DNA of 10,326 nt from an uncultured Micrococcales bacterium. Lineage in GTDB: Bacteria > Actinomycetota > Actinomycetes > Actinomycetales > Microbacteriaceae. The stretch is taken from positions 1 through 10,326 of the forward strand of contig CAIYTL010000042.1 of NCBI GenBank assembly GCA_903929105.1, read 5' to 3'. Below the pieces are notes generated by a model, which made no database searches, was not told where the DNA came from, and was given only the letters and a program-made list of their open reading frames with translations. A program made the translations under genes and the position numbers. Below are positions 4,400-10,326 of this stretch, piece by piece (within the stretch, counting starts at the first letter, position 1; each line of letters begins with the position of its first letter).

Positions 4400-5980
4400 C
4401 TACCTTGTTTGCCACCATTGAAGCAAGCGATTTTGGGCTTCTGTGGCACCCAAAATTCCCTCGGATGCCCTCAGCTCACTCAGGAATGCTAAAGCGAGGC
4501 TCACCGCCCACTTTTCGCTGTTGGCGATGGTTTGGGTGATTTCTTCAACTGTTAGTTCTGGTTTGCGAGTTTGCCACCATTCGAGCAGCAGTTCGGTTGC
4601 GGCTGGTTTGCCGATTGAGCCTTGATCAAGACGCACTTCGAGCAGAAACTTGCTGGCGCCGCCGATGATTGGGCTTGGTGGCACACCTAGAATTTCTGCA
4701 ATTTCTTGGCCGTTGAGGTCGGGGCGTATCGCGTCGAGTTCTTCTTTGGCACTGATTTCGGCAATGCGCGACTCGAGGTCGTCATAAGCGTGCGATAGGC
4801 GCTCGGCTTTGCGCTTGTTGCGCGTGGTCACATCGGCGCGAGTTAGCGCGTGAAGTCGCAAAAGCTGATCACCGGCATCGCGAACATAGCGACGCACCGC
4901 CGAGTCGCTCCATGACTGGTCGGTGTATCCGAAAAATCGCAGGTGCAACTCGATTAGAAGCGAAACGGCCTTGATTGTGTCGCTGTCAAAGCGCAGTGCT
5001 TGCAGACGTTTTTTTGTGATTCTTGCGCCAACCAAATCGTGGTTATAGAAAGAAACAGCACCGCCAGGTTCGAAGTTGCGAGTGGCCGGCTTGCCGACGT
5101 CATGCATCAGTGCAGCGAGTCGCAAAATGAGGTCGCCTTCAAGACCATAGTCACGCTCGTAGTCGATGGCCTGTTCAACCACCGTGAGGGTGTGCTCATA
5201 GACATCTTTATGGTGGTGGTGTTCGTCGGTTTCAAGTTGCAGTGCTGGCAACTCGGGCAGCACGATGGCGGCCAAGCCACTGTCGACCAAAGCTTCAAAA
5301 CCAAGTCGAGGGTGTCGACCGAGCAGCAATTTGCTCAACTCAACCTGAACTCGTTCGGCCGAAATAATCGACATGCGTTCGGTCATAGCTTTCATGGCCG
5401 CAAAAGTGGCATCTTCGATGACGAAGCCGAGCTGTGAAGCAAAACGGGCAGCTCGCATCATGCGAAGTGGGTCGTCGCTAAAAGAGATCTCGGGTGCGAT
5501 CGGGGTGCGCAGCACTGCTGCTAATAGGTCTTGCAAACCGTTGGTCGGGTCAACAAACACTTTTTCGGGCAAACGAAGTGCCATGGCGTTGACCGTGAAG
5601 TCGCGGCGAGTCAAGTCAACCTCAAGGCTGTCGCCAAAAGCCACAATCGGCTTGCGCGAATCTGGCTCGTAGGCGTCGGCTCGATAGGTGGTGATTTCTA
5701 TGGTTTGTTCGCCAATCTTGGCGCCGATTGTGCCAAAGGCTCGCCCGATGTCCCACAGCCCGTCGGTGCGCCCTTTTAGAATCTTCAGCGTTTCTTCGGG
5801 CAAAGCATTTGTCGTGAAGTCGAGGTCATAAGAGGCGCGACCTAAAAACGCGTCGCGAACTGGCCCGCCAACCAATGCCAGCTCAAAACCGGCATCGGCA
5901 AACCAGCTGCCGAGCTTTATGAAAAGTTCGGAGTTTGTAGTTTGCTCAAGGTTTTTTAGAGCATCGGCTAGGTTTGGCAT
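4400..5980 (-). CDS. pcnB: CCA-adding tRNA nucleotidyltransferase with duplicated C-terminal module
   Basis: This enzyme adds or repairs the 3'-CCA end of tRNAs. The poly-A polymerase-like head has LVGGPVRD (36-43), the metal-binding DLD (52-54) and RRDFTVNA (125-132). RMMRAARF (173-180) lies in the neck. An HD domain has a His cluster (about 254-257) and HD at 293-294 (LMHDVGK), as in actinobacterial homologues. At 526 residues it is longer than the roughly 470-490 usual for this group. The excess is explained by a tandem duplication: residues 419-472 (4565-4726) and 473-526 (4403-4564) align without gaps and both end in WWQTR. The ATG is the only sensible start. The gene is divergent from the NUDIX gene. 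Symbols pcnB, pcnA and cca are all used for this family. Confidence 0.95.
   Translation of the reverse strand: MPNLADALKNLEQTTNSELFIKLGSWFADAGFELALVGGPVRDAFLGRASYDLDFTTNALPEETLKILKGRTDGLWDIGRAFGTIGAKIGEQTIEITTYRADAYEPDSRKPIVAFGDSLEVDLTRRDFTVNAMALRLPEKVFVDPTNGLQDLLAAVLRTPIAPEISFSDDPLRMMRAARFASQLGFVIEDATFAAMKAMTERMSIISAERVQVELSKLLLGRHPRLGFEALVDSGLAAIVLPELPALQLETDEHHHHKDVYEHTLTVVEQAIDYERDYGLEGDLILRLAALMHDVGKPATRNFEPGGAVSFYNHDLVGARITKKRLQALRFDSDTIKAVSLLIELHLRFFGYTDQSWSDSAVRRYVRDAGDQLLRLHALTRADVTTRNKRKAERLSHAYDDLESRIAEISAKEELDAIRPDLNGQEIAEILGVPPSPIIGGASKFLLEVRLDQGSIGKPAATELLLEWWQTRKPELTVEEITQTIANSEKWAVSLALAFLSELRASEGILGATEAQNRLLQWWQTR
4403..4726 (-). repeat. 54-codon tandem duplication in the CCA enzyme gene
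   Basis: Two adjacent 162-nt units (4565-4726 encoding residues 419-472, and 4403-4564 encoding 473-526) align in frame. Matching positions include RPDL/KPEL, QEI/EEI, FLLEVR/FLSELR, the Gly pattern in DQGSIG/SEGILG, and LLLEWWQTR/RLLQWWQTR. The last 28 residues of each unit share about half their positions. The DNA keeps a 13-bp identity, GTTTGCCACCATT, at 4407-4419 and 4569-4581, exactly 162 bp apart. The first copy looks like the normal family C terminus; the second copy is more diverged. Confidence 0.8.
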
Positions 5981-6033
5981 CGCCTTTTAGTGTGCCACAG
6001 CTGAGAAAGTCTCGCAGTGCTTGGCCGACAGCG

Positions 6034-6047
6034 TAAAGTTTTCTTTA
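6034..6047 (+). promoter_or_regulatory. Probable leaderless promoter of the NUDIX gene
   Basis: A -10-like hexamer TAAAGT (6034-6039, fitting TANNNT) ends 7 nt before the A of an ATG at 6047. This is the spacing expected when transcription starts on the start codon itself. No good Shine-Dalgarno precedes this ATG. Leaderless mRNAs are common in actinobacteria. No convincing -35 is seen, so confidence is moderate. Confidence 0.45.
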
Positions 6048-6514
6048 TGTCACAACACACTGGTCGCCGACCCCTGACCCGAGTTGAAGAAACTTCAGCT
6101 GGTGGTTTTGTGTTGGCAGCCGACGGCTCTAATCGAGTCGCTTTGATTGGCCGCTTGGGGCGTTCGGGCCGAATTGACTGGTGTGTGCCTAAGGGTCACC
6201 CTGAAAACGACGAAAATTACAGCGAAGCCGCAATTCGTGAGATCGCCGAAGAAACAGGTCTTGAAGCCGAAATCATCGAGCTGCTGGGTGACATTCACTA
6301 CGAGTTCACGGCGGGCGACAAGCTGATCTCAAAAACGGTGATTCATTACCTAATGCGCCAAACCGGCGGCTTTTTGACTGTTGAGAACGACCCGCAGCAT
6401 GAAGCTGTTGAAGCTGCTTGGTTCGCGGTTGACGATTTGACTACGATTTTGTCTCACGACAACGAAAAACGCATGGCGCGAGGCGTTCAAGAGTGGGTTC
6501 AACGAAACTTATGA
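6047..6514 (+). CDS. NUDIX hydrolase (MutT4-like position)
   Basis: NUDIX enzymes hydrolyse nucleoside diphosphates linked to another group, often removing damaged nucleotides. The signature GX5EX7REUXEEXGU is complete: it begins at G50 (GHPENDE) and ends in REIAEETGL (residues 64-72). ETSAGGFVLA near the N terminus is the first strand of the fold. The substrate cannot be told from sequence. The mycobacterial gene in the same position, beside the CCA enzyme, is mutT4. The frame stays open to a GTG at 6017 that would add ten residues. The ATG at 6047 is preferred because the first residues then match the usual family start and a -10 box sits 7 nt upstream. The stop overlaps the next start (ATGA, 6511-6514). 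Confidence 0.9.
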   Translation: MSQHTGRRPLTRVEETSAGGFVLAADGSNRVALIGRLGRSGRIDWCVPKGHPENDENYSEAAIREIAEETGLEAEIIELLGDIHYEFTAGDKLISKTVIHYLMRQTGGFLTVENDPQHEAVEAAWFAVDDLTTILSHDNEKRMARGVQEWVQRNL

Positions 6515-7170
6515 GTTCTAAGGCGAGTTTTTGGCGTTGGGCGTTGGGGTGCGCCACCGCCTTGACTTTAACTTTTTCACCCTTAATGGCTGTGCAAAGT
6601 GCGTCGGCTCAGACTACCCCTCGAACACACTCCACAGTTGCCTCTTCGGGTTCAGCGGCATCCATTTTTAGTGGCGAATGGCAGGCGCGAAAGAAAAAGA
6701 AGCGCCATAAAGCCACAATCGCTAACCCCGACACCTTGCCCCAACCGTTGATTAGCATCATTCCGGGTTCAACCATCAACTTGCTGTCACGTTCTTCAAA
6801 ACTGCCGATTGTGATCAATAACGGTTATGACACTCAGGTGAGGGTGCGGGTTCGCGTGCAGGCCAGCAACCTTAAAGTTCTGATTCCTGCCGTTGTCGAA
6901 GTGACTGTGCCGGCGAACACCACCGTGACGGCAAAAGTGCCTGTGAATGCGATTGCTGACGGAAACGTTGTTTTGCACGCCACGCTTGAGAGTTTTTCGG
7001 GCCTTCGGCTAACTGTTCCTGTGAACATCAAAATGACTGTGCTTTTAGGTGTTGAAGACACGGTGATCTATGCGTTCTTGGCATTCGTTACTTTGCTAGC
7101 CGCTTTCGGCGTCTTTAGAACCATTCGCAAGCGCCGCGAACCTGAAGCTCAAAGGGAGCAAAGTTCATGA
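6511..7170 (+). CDS. Short secreted, membrane-anchored DUF6049-like protein
   Basis: A 219-residue protein of unknown function. It begins with a signal peptide (basic SSKASFWRW, hydrophobic core, likely cleavage after ASA at about residue 33). A low-complexity linker with a striking basic run (ARKKKKRHK, 59-67) follows. A beta-rich, Ig-like segment (about 95-178) has alternating Val strands and the pattern VTVPANTTVTAKVPV. One membrane helix (about 186-203) and a basic cytoplasmic tail complete it. The order and position between NUDIX and murJ match the large DUF6049 proteins (Rv3909-like in mycobacteria), but only the C-terminal part of those is present. The ATG at 6511 overlaps the NUDIX stop by 4 bp and is preferred over a GTG at 6493. 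The stop overlaps the murJ start, so all three genes look coupled and a cell-envelope role with MurJ is plausible. Confidence 0.8.
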   Translation: MSSKASFWRWALGCATALTLTFSPLMAVQSASAQTTPRTHSTVASSGSAASIFSGEWQARKKKKRHKATIANPDTLPQPLISIIPGSTINLLSRSSKLPIVINNGYDTQVRVRVRVQASNLKVLIPAVVEVTVPANTTVTAKVPVNAIADGNVVLHATLESFSGLRLTVPVNIKMTVLLGVEDTVIYAFLAFVTLLAAFGVFRTIRKRREPEAQREQSS

Positions 7171-8795
7171 GCGTTGCCAAACACTCGCTGATTATGGCCA
7201 GCGGCACCATTTTGTCTCGAATTCTTGGTTTTGTTCGTGCCGTCATGCTCGCTGGAGTAATCGGTGTAACCACTAACGCTGCTGACGCTTTTGGTGTGGC
7301 CAACCAGTTGCCAAATAACGTTTATGCCATCATCGTCGGTGGCGTGCTCAACGCTGTTTTGGTTCCTCAAATTGTGCGTTCAAAGTCGCATGCCGACGGT
7401 GGCCGGGGTTACATCGACCGCCTGCTCACCTTGGCTATCTTGGTTTTTGGCATCGTCACACTCGTGGCAACCGTTTCGGCCCCGATTCTGATTCACATTT
7501 ATACCCACGGATGGAGTCAGCAGCAGTTGGCTCTTGCGACAGCCTTTGCCTATTGGTGTTTGCCTCAACTGTTCTTCTATGGCCTGTATTCAATGCTCGG
7601 CGAGGTTTTGAATGCCCGCAGTGCATTCGGCCCATATATGTGGGCACCGGTCGTGAACAATGTGGTTTCAATTGCCGGCCTAGGTGCTTACATTTGGATG
7701 TTCGGTGTTGACCCGACCGGAAAACAGAACATCACTGACTGGAGCAGCGGCCAGGTGACTTTGCTGGCTATTTCGGCGACTCTGGGTGTTGCAGCTCAGG
7801 CTTTGATTTTGTTCGTTAGTTGGCGCCGCATTGGGTTGCACTATAAGCCCAACTTCAAGTTTCGCGGTTTTGGTTTGAGACCTGCACTGAAGGCTGCCAC
7901 CTGGACGCTCGGAATGGTTTTGGTCACCCAAATCGGTGGTTTGGTTCAAACTGCGGTGGCTTCAATCACAGTTTCACATCGTGTGGGCAACTCGGTTGGT
8001 GTTGCCTCGATTGCAGCTATGTCGATCGCTTGGCTGATTTTCATGTTGCCGCATTCGGTTGCGACCGTTTCGATTGCTACGGCCTATTTCACCAAAATCA
8101 GCACTCACGCTCACGAAGGGCGCCTAGACCTGGTCAAAGCAGATTTGGTTACTGGGCTTCGTTTGATTTCTGTGATCAGCGTGCTTTCAACGGCGGTGCT
8201 CATGGTTTTGGCTTTTCCGTTTTCAAGAGTTTTTGTTGGTGAATTCGACGGCATGATCGCCCTTGGCTTAGTTGTCATGGCCTTTGTTATCGGTCTTGTG
8301 CCTTTCAGTTTTGTTTTCATGATGCAAAAAGCTTTCTATGCTCTAGAAGACACCAAGTCGCCCTTTTGGTTCACGGTTGGGCAAACCGTGCTTTACATCA
8401 TTGGCGCCTTAGTAATGGGGGCCACTTTGCCGCTCGCGTGGCTAGTGGCTGGCCTGGCTTTGTTGATGAGTGCAACCGTGTTGGTTCAGGCTCGCGCAGC
8501 CTACGTTTTGTTGGGCCGCCGCATCGGCACTCTCAAAGAATTCAAGATCACGTCGCTCAACACAAGAGCTGTAATCGCAGGTGTGGTTTCTAGCGGCGCC
8601 GGTGTAAGTGTTTTGCAGATATTTGGCGGCATCCATTCAGGTAGTTTTGCCGTGGCAACCGTTCTGAGCTCGCTAATCACATGCTCGGTGGTGGCTGCGG
8701 TTATGGTTTTGGTCTACCTGCTGATGCTGACTTTGCTGAAGGTTGAAGAGGCGAAATCGGCGATTGCAACGGCTAGGGGAATACTGCGCCGATAA
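7167..8795 (+). CDS. murJ: Lipid II flippase MurJ (MviN family)
   Basis: MurJ moves the lipid-linked peptidoglycan precursor lipid II across the inner membrane. The 542-residue protein is almost entirely membrane helices, consistent with the 14-helix MOP-superfamily fold. The N-terminal signature SRILGFVRAVMLAGVIG places Arg at 18 and 24, the same numbering as two functionally important arginines of E. coli MurJ. AADAFGVANQLPN and NAVLVPQIV follow as in the family. It ends after the membrane core, without the cytoplasmic pseudokinase and extracellular domains of the mycobacterial protein. The ATG overlaps the preceding stop by 4 bp (ATGA) and has an AGGGAG site upstream. The last codons contain a possible promoter element for trxB. 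Confidence 0.95.
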   Translation: MSVAKHSLIMASGTILSRILGFVRAVMLAGVIGVTTNAADAFGVANQLPNNVYAIIVGGVLNAVLVPQIVRSKSHADGGRGYIDRLLTLAILVFGIVTLVATVSAPILIHIYTHGWSQQQLALATAFAYWCLPQLFFYGLYSMLGEVLNARSAFGPYMWAPVVNNVVSIAGLGAYIWMFGVDPTGKQNITDWSSGQVTLLAISATLGVAAQALILFVSWRRIGLHYKPNFKFRGFGLRPALKAATWTLGMVLVTQIGGLVQTAVASITVSHRVGNSVGVASIAAMSIAWLIFMLPHSVATVSIATAYFTKISTHAHEGRLDLVKADLVTGLRLISVISVLSTAVLMVLAFPFSRVFVGEFDGMIALGLVVMAFVIGLVPFSFVFMMQKAFYALEDTKSPFWFTVGQTVLYIIGALVMGATLPLAWLVAGLALLMSATVLVQARAAYVLLGRRIGTLKEFKITSLNTRAVIAGVVSSGAGVSVLQIFGGIHSGSFAVATVLSSLITCSVVAAVMVLVYLLMLTLLKVEEAKSAIATARGILRR

Positions 8796-8803
8796 AATGG
8801 GCT
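8777..8803 (+). promoter_or_regulatory. Possible SigR/SigH-type redox promoter for trxBA
   Basis: GGGAATA (8777-8783) at the end of murJ matches the -35 of actinobacterial oxidative-stress sigma factors SigR/SigH (GGAAT or GGGAAYA). Eighteen bases after GGAAT, at the consensus spacing, lies GCT (8801-8803) where GTT is expected, one mismatch. It lies 37 bp before the trxB start, and trxB/trxA are classic targets of these sigma factors. A housekeeping-like -10, TAAAAT (8793-8798), also lies here but has no correctly spaced -35. Whether this organism encodes SigR/SigH is unknown. Confidence 0.42.
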
Positions 8804-8840
8804 GAGTATCAGGCAAAGCCATATTTTTCAGGAGTTTTCA

Positions 8841-9761
8841 GTGCGCGAAGTAATCATCATCGGTTCAGGGCCTGCGGGTTACACCGCAGCTATCTACACC
8901 GCGCGAGCTGGCCTCAAGCCGCTACTGATTGCAAGCTCAGTTGAAGCCGGTGGCGAGCTTATGAAAACCACCGAAGTTGAGAACTTTCCTGGTTTTCCTG
9001 AAGGCCTACAGGGCCCAGAACTCATGGCTAACTTGCAGGCCCAAGCCGAGCGCTTTGGCACCGAAGTTTTGCTCGACGATGTAGTCGAAGTTGACCTGAC
9101 CGGCGACGTAAAGATTCTCAAGACTGGTGGCGGCGAGACTTTCGAGGCCAAAACTGTCATTTTGAGCACCGGCGCTGCATATCGTGAGCTTGGACTGCCG
9201 CGCGAAAAAGAACTGAGCGGCCATGGCGTTTCATGGTGTGCAACCTGCGACGGCTTTTTCTTTAGAGAACGAACAATCGCAGTTGTTGGTGGTGGCGATT
9301 CTGCGATGGAGGAAGCTACTTTCTTGACCCGTTTTGCCGCCAAGGTTTATTTAATTCACCGCCGCGACTCGTTCAAAGCATCGAAGATCATGGTTGAGCG
9401 CGCGCTGAACAACCCAAAGATCGAAGTTATTTACAACAGCGAAGTCGCTGAGCTGCACGGCGATGCCAAACTCACCGGAGTTCAGCTTCGCAACACCGTT
9501 GATGGCTCAACCAGCAACCTTGAACTTGATGGCCTATTCATCGCTATCGGTAATGACCCGCGAGTTTGGTTGGTCGAAAACCAAGTCGAGCTAACTGCCG
9601 AAAAGTTCATCAAAGTTGATGGTCGCAGCTCACGCACCAACCTGCCTGGCGTTTTCGCTGCGGGTGACGTGATCGACCCCACCTATCGTCAAGCGATCAC
9701 CGCGGCTGGCTCAGGCTGTGTCGCGGCACTTGATGCCGAACATTATTTGCAATCGCACTAA
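8841..9761 (+). CDS. trxB: Thioredoxin reductase
   Basis: TrxB passes electrons from NADPH through FAD and a dithiol to thioredoxin in the cytoplasm. The 306-residue length is usual for the low-molecular-weight bacterial type. Visible motifs are the FAD-binding GSGPAG (8-13), the redox-active CATC (133-136), the NADPH-binding GGGDSA (150-155), HRRDSFKAS (173-181) and the second FAD motif GVFAAGDV near the C terminus. The start is GTG at 8841, supported by AGGAG about 6 nt upstream and by beginning directly at the REVIIIGSGPAG strand. Its partner trxA follows 34 nt downstream, so the two form one operon. The assignment is secure. Confidence 0.97.
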   Translation: MREVIIIGSGPAGYTAAIYTARAGLKPLLIASSVEAGGELMKTTEVENFPGFPEGLQGPELMANLQAQAERFGTEVLLDDVVEVDLTGDVKILKTGGGETFEAKTVILSTGAAYRELGLPREKELSGHGVSWCATCDGFFFRERTIAVVGGGDSAMEEATFLTRFAAKVYLIHRRDSFKASKIMVERALNNPKIEVIYNSEVAELHGDAKLTGVQLRNTVDGSTSNLELDGLFIAIGNDPRVWLVENQVELTAEKFIKVDGRSSRTNLPGVFAAGDVIDPTYRQAITAAGSGCVAALDAEHYLQSH

Positions 9762-9795
9762 CTTTAAATCGAACCCAAAAGTCAAAGGAGCTACC

Positions 9796-10119
9796 ATGGC
9801 AGCCAAAAATGTAACCACCGCATCGTTTCAGGCCGATGTTCTAAGCAACAGCAAACCAGTATTGGTCGACTTTTGGGCTGAGTGGTGTGGCCCTTGCCGT
9901 CAGGTAGCGCCAGTTCTAGACGCGATTGCTGCTGAATACGCCGGCAAAATCGAGATCGTCAAAGTGAACGTTGACGAAGAGCCTGCTTTGGCTCAGCAAT
10001 ACGGCATCGTATCGATTCCGGCACTTCAGGTATTCAAGGGTGGCGAGCTTGTAAAGCAGATGGTTGGCGCTAAGCCAAAGCCGGTCTTGGTCGCTGAACT
10101 TAGCGAATTCTTGGCCTAA
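9796..10119 (+). CDS. trxA: Thioredoxin
   Basis: Thioredoxin is the small cytoplasmic dithiol protein that reduces disulfides in targets such as ribonucleotide reductase. The 107-residue protein has the active site WCGPC (30-34) in strand-loop context VDFWAEWCGPC, the cis-proline at SIPA (P75), and the C-terminal FKGGELVKQMVGA segment. The frame is open upstream to an ATG at 9718 inside trxB. The start at 9796 is chosen because AAAGGAG lies 5 nt before it and the protein then has the normal family length. The gene is reduced by the product of trxB just upstream and shares its transcript. A hairpin beginning about 50 nt after the stop is a likely terminator. Confidence 0.97.
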   Translation: MAAKNVTTASFQADVLSNSKPVLVDFWAEWCGPCRQVAPVLDAIAAEYAGKIEIVKVNVDEEPALAQQYGIVSIPALQVFKGGELVKQMVGAKPKPVLVAELSEFLA

Positions 10120-10156
10120 ATGGCCATCGAGCCGGTTCGTTAGAGCCGCCTCAAAA

Positions 10157-10172
10157 AGTTTCACGTGAAACT
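10157..10172. promoter_or_regulatory. parS: parS site (ParB-binding centromere sequence)
   Basis: AGTTTCACGTGAAACT is a perfect 16-bp palindrome. Its inner 14 bp, GTTTCACGTGAAAC (10158-10171), are identical to the near-universal bacterial parS core; only the outermost pair differs from the TGTTTCACGTGAAACA form. ParB binds here, spreads, and with ParA and SMC segregates the origin region. Such sites cluster near oriC, in agreement with the replication and ribosomal genes in this window. It lies 37 nt after the trxA stop, outside coding sequence. Confidence 0.92.
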
Positions 10173-10209
10173 GCACGCATTTGCCAACCTGGTAGGTGAC
10201 GTGCAGTTT
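10168..10209. terminator. Hairpin downstream of trxA overlapping parS
   Basis: AAACTGCACG (10168-10177) and CGTGCAGTTT (10200-10209) form a perfect 10-bp inverted repeat around a 22-nt loop. Within the loop ACCT-GGT-AGGT can pair further. The second arm ends in TTTT, so it is a plausible intrinsic terminator of trxBA on the + strand, although the loop is long. Its first arm shares four bases with the right half of the parS palindrome. Confidence 0.6.
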
Positions 10210-10263
10210 TGCGCTTAAGTGTGCATCGCAGTGGGCTTTTTATTAAGCTTGAATGAAAATGCC

Positions 10264-10288
10264 CAAGGGTTTCACGCGCAAACCCTTG
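10264..10288. repeat. 9-bp perfect inverted repeat in the leader of the next gene
   Basis: CAAGGGTTT (10264-10272) and AAACCCTTG (10280-10288) are perfect complements around the 7-nt spacer CACGCGC. The element ends 16 nt before the next start codon. There is no T-tract, so it is not a typical terminator. It could be an operator or a leader hairpin. Its centre, GTTTCACGCGCAAAC, resembles a broken parS site with an altered middle. Confidence 0.55.
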
Positions 10289-10304
10289 AATCGCGGGAGC
10301 AACC

Positions 10305-10326
10305 ATGACACAAGAGCAGCAGCAAG
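10305..10326 (+). CDS. Start of an unidentified gene, cut by the window edge
   Basis: An ATG at 10305 opens a frame reading MTQEQQQ before the sequence ends. It is supported by a GGGAG ribosome binding site (10295-10299) 5 nt upstream. Seven residues do not identify the product. A gene of the chromosome-segregation or origin region would fit the nearby parS, but that is only context. Confidence 0.5.

Noticed and set aside
5000..5437. 145-residue open frame opposite pcnB
   Set aside because: It is antisense to the well-supported HD-domain part of the CCA enzyme, and its composition is that expected of a complementary-strand frame.
6017..6046. GTG start ten residues upstream for the NUDIX protein
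   Set aside because: Only a weak GAGAAAG lies before it and the extra residues are not typical of the family; kept as an alternative.
8894..9343. 149-residue open frame opposite trxB
   Set aside because: It is antisense to conserved FAD and CxxC motifs of thioredoxin reductase, has no start signals and is Ser/Pro-rich as antisense frames often are.
9718..9795. Upstream in-frame start for thioredoxin
   Set aside because: It would add 26 residues unlike any thioredoxin and overlap trxB; the AAAGGAG site and normal length support the start at 9796.
10120..10143. Seven-residue open frame touching the trxA stop
   Set aside because: It is too short, has no ribosome binding site of its own and no supporting pattern.
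1..10326. Mobile elements, CRISPR arrays, defence or biosynthetic clusters
   Set aside because: No transposase, integrase, regularly spaced repeats or unusual gene cassettes were found; gene content and spacing are those of a conserved core region.

Overview
This window looks like oriC-proximal chromosome of a mid-GC, small-genome actinobacterium, most likely a Microbacteriaceae-type (Luna/Rhodoluna-like) bacterium. The lineage is inferred from gene order and protein style. The CCA-adding enzyme is divergent from NUDIX - small secreted protein - MurJ - TrxB - TrxA, next to rpsF-ssb-rpsR-rplI and dnaB, an arrangement close to the mycobacterial pcnA/mutT4/mviN/trxB/trxC locus. No mobile element, CRISPR array, tRNA or rRNA was seen. 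Spacing is tight, with 4-bp ATGA overlaps and gaps of a few bases.

Layout. Positions 1-44 hold the probable 3' end of a + strand gene that converges on a bidirectional terminator (59-88). From 109 to 5980 everything is on the - strand. Read in transcription order, this is pcnB (CCA-adding tRNA nucleotidyltransferase, with a duplicated C-terminal module), then rpsF-ssb-rpsR-rplI behind a leader that resembles the S6:S18 autoregulatory motif and ending in a strong terminator. A 344-nt gene-free stretch follows, packed with DnaA boxes. Then come dnaB and two small membrane protein genes of unknown function. From 6047 to 10119 everything is on the + strand: a probably leaderless NUDIX hydrolase, a short DUF6049-like secreted/anchored protein, murJ, then trxB-trxA with a possible SigR/SigH-type promoter. 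Positions 10120-10304 hold a perfect parS site fused to a hairpin, a second long inverted repeat, and the ribosome binding site of a gene that starts at 10305 and runs off the window.

Function. The left half serves DNA replication (helicase, SSB) and ribosome assembly (S6, S18, L9). The right half covers tRNA 3'-end maturation, nucleotide clean-up, cell-wall precursor flipping and thioredoxin redox balance. The less ordinary signals are (1) about six perfect DnaA boxes plus three near-matches, in helical phase, immediately upstream of dnaB; (2) a 54-residue tandem duplication at the C terminus of the CCA-adding enzyme; (3) the parS/hairpin overlap; (4) the reduced DUF6049-like protein; and (5) the candidate S6:S18 leader and redox-sigma promoter. 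No wholly new multi-gene system is evident. The DnaA-box cluster is the strongest candidate for undescribed regulation.
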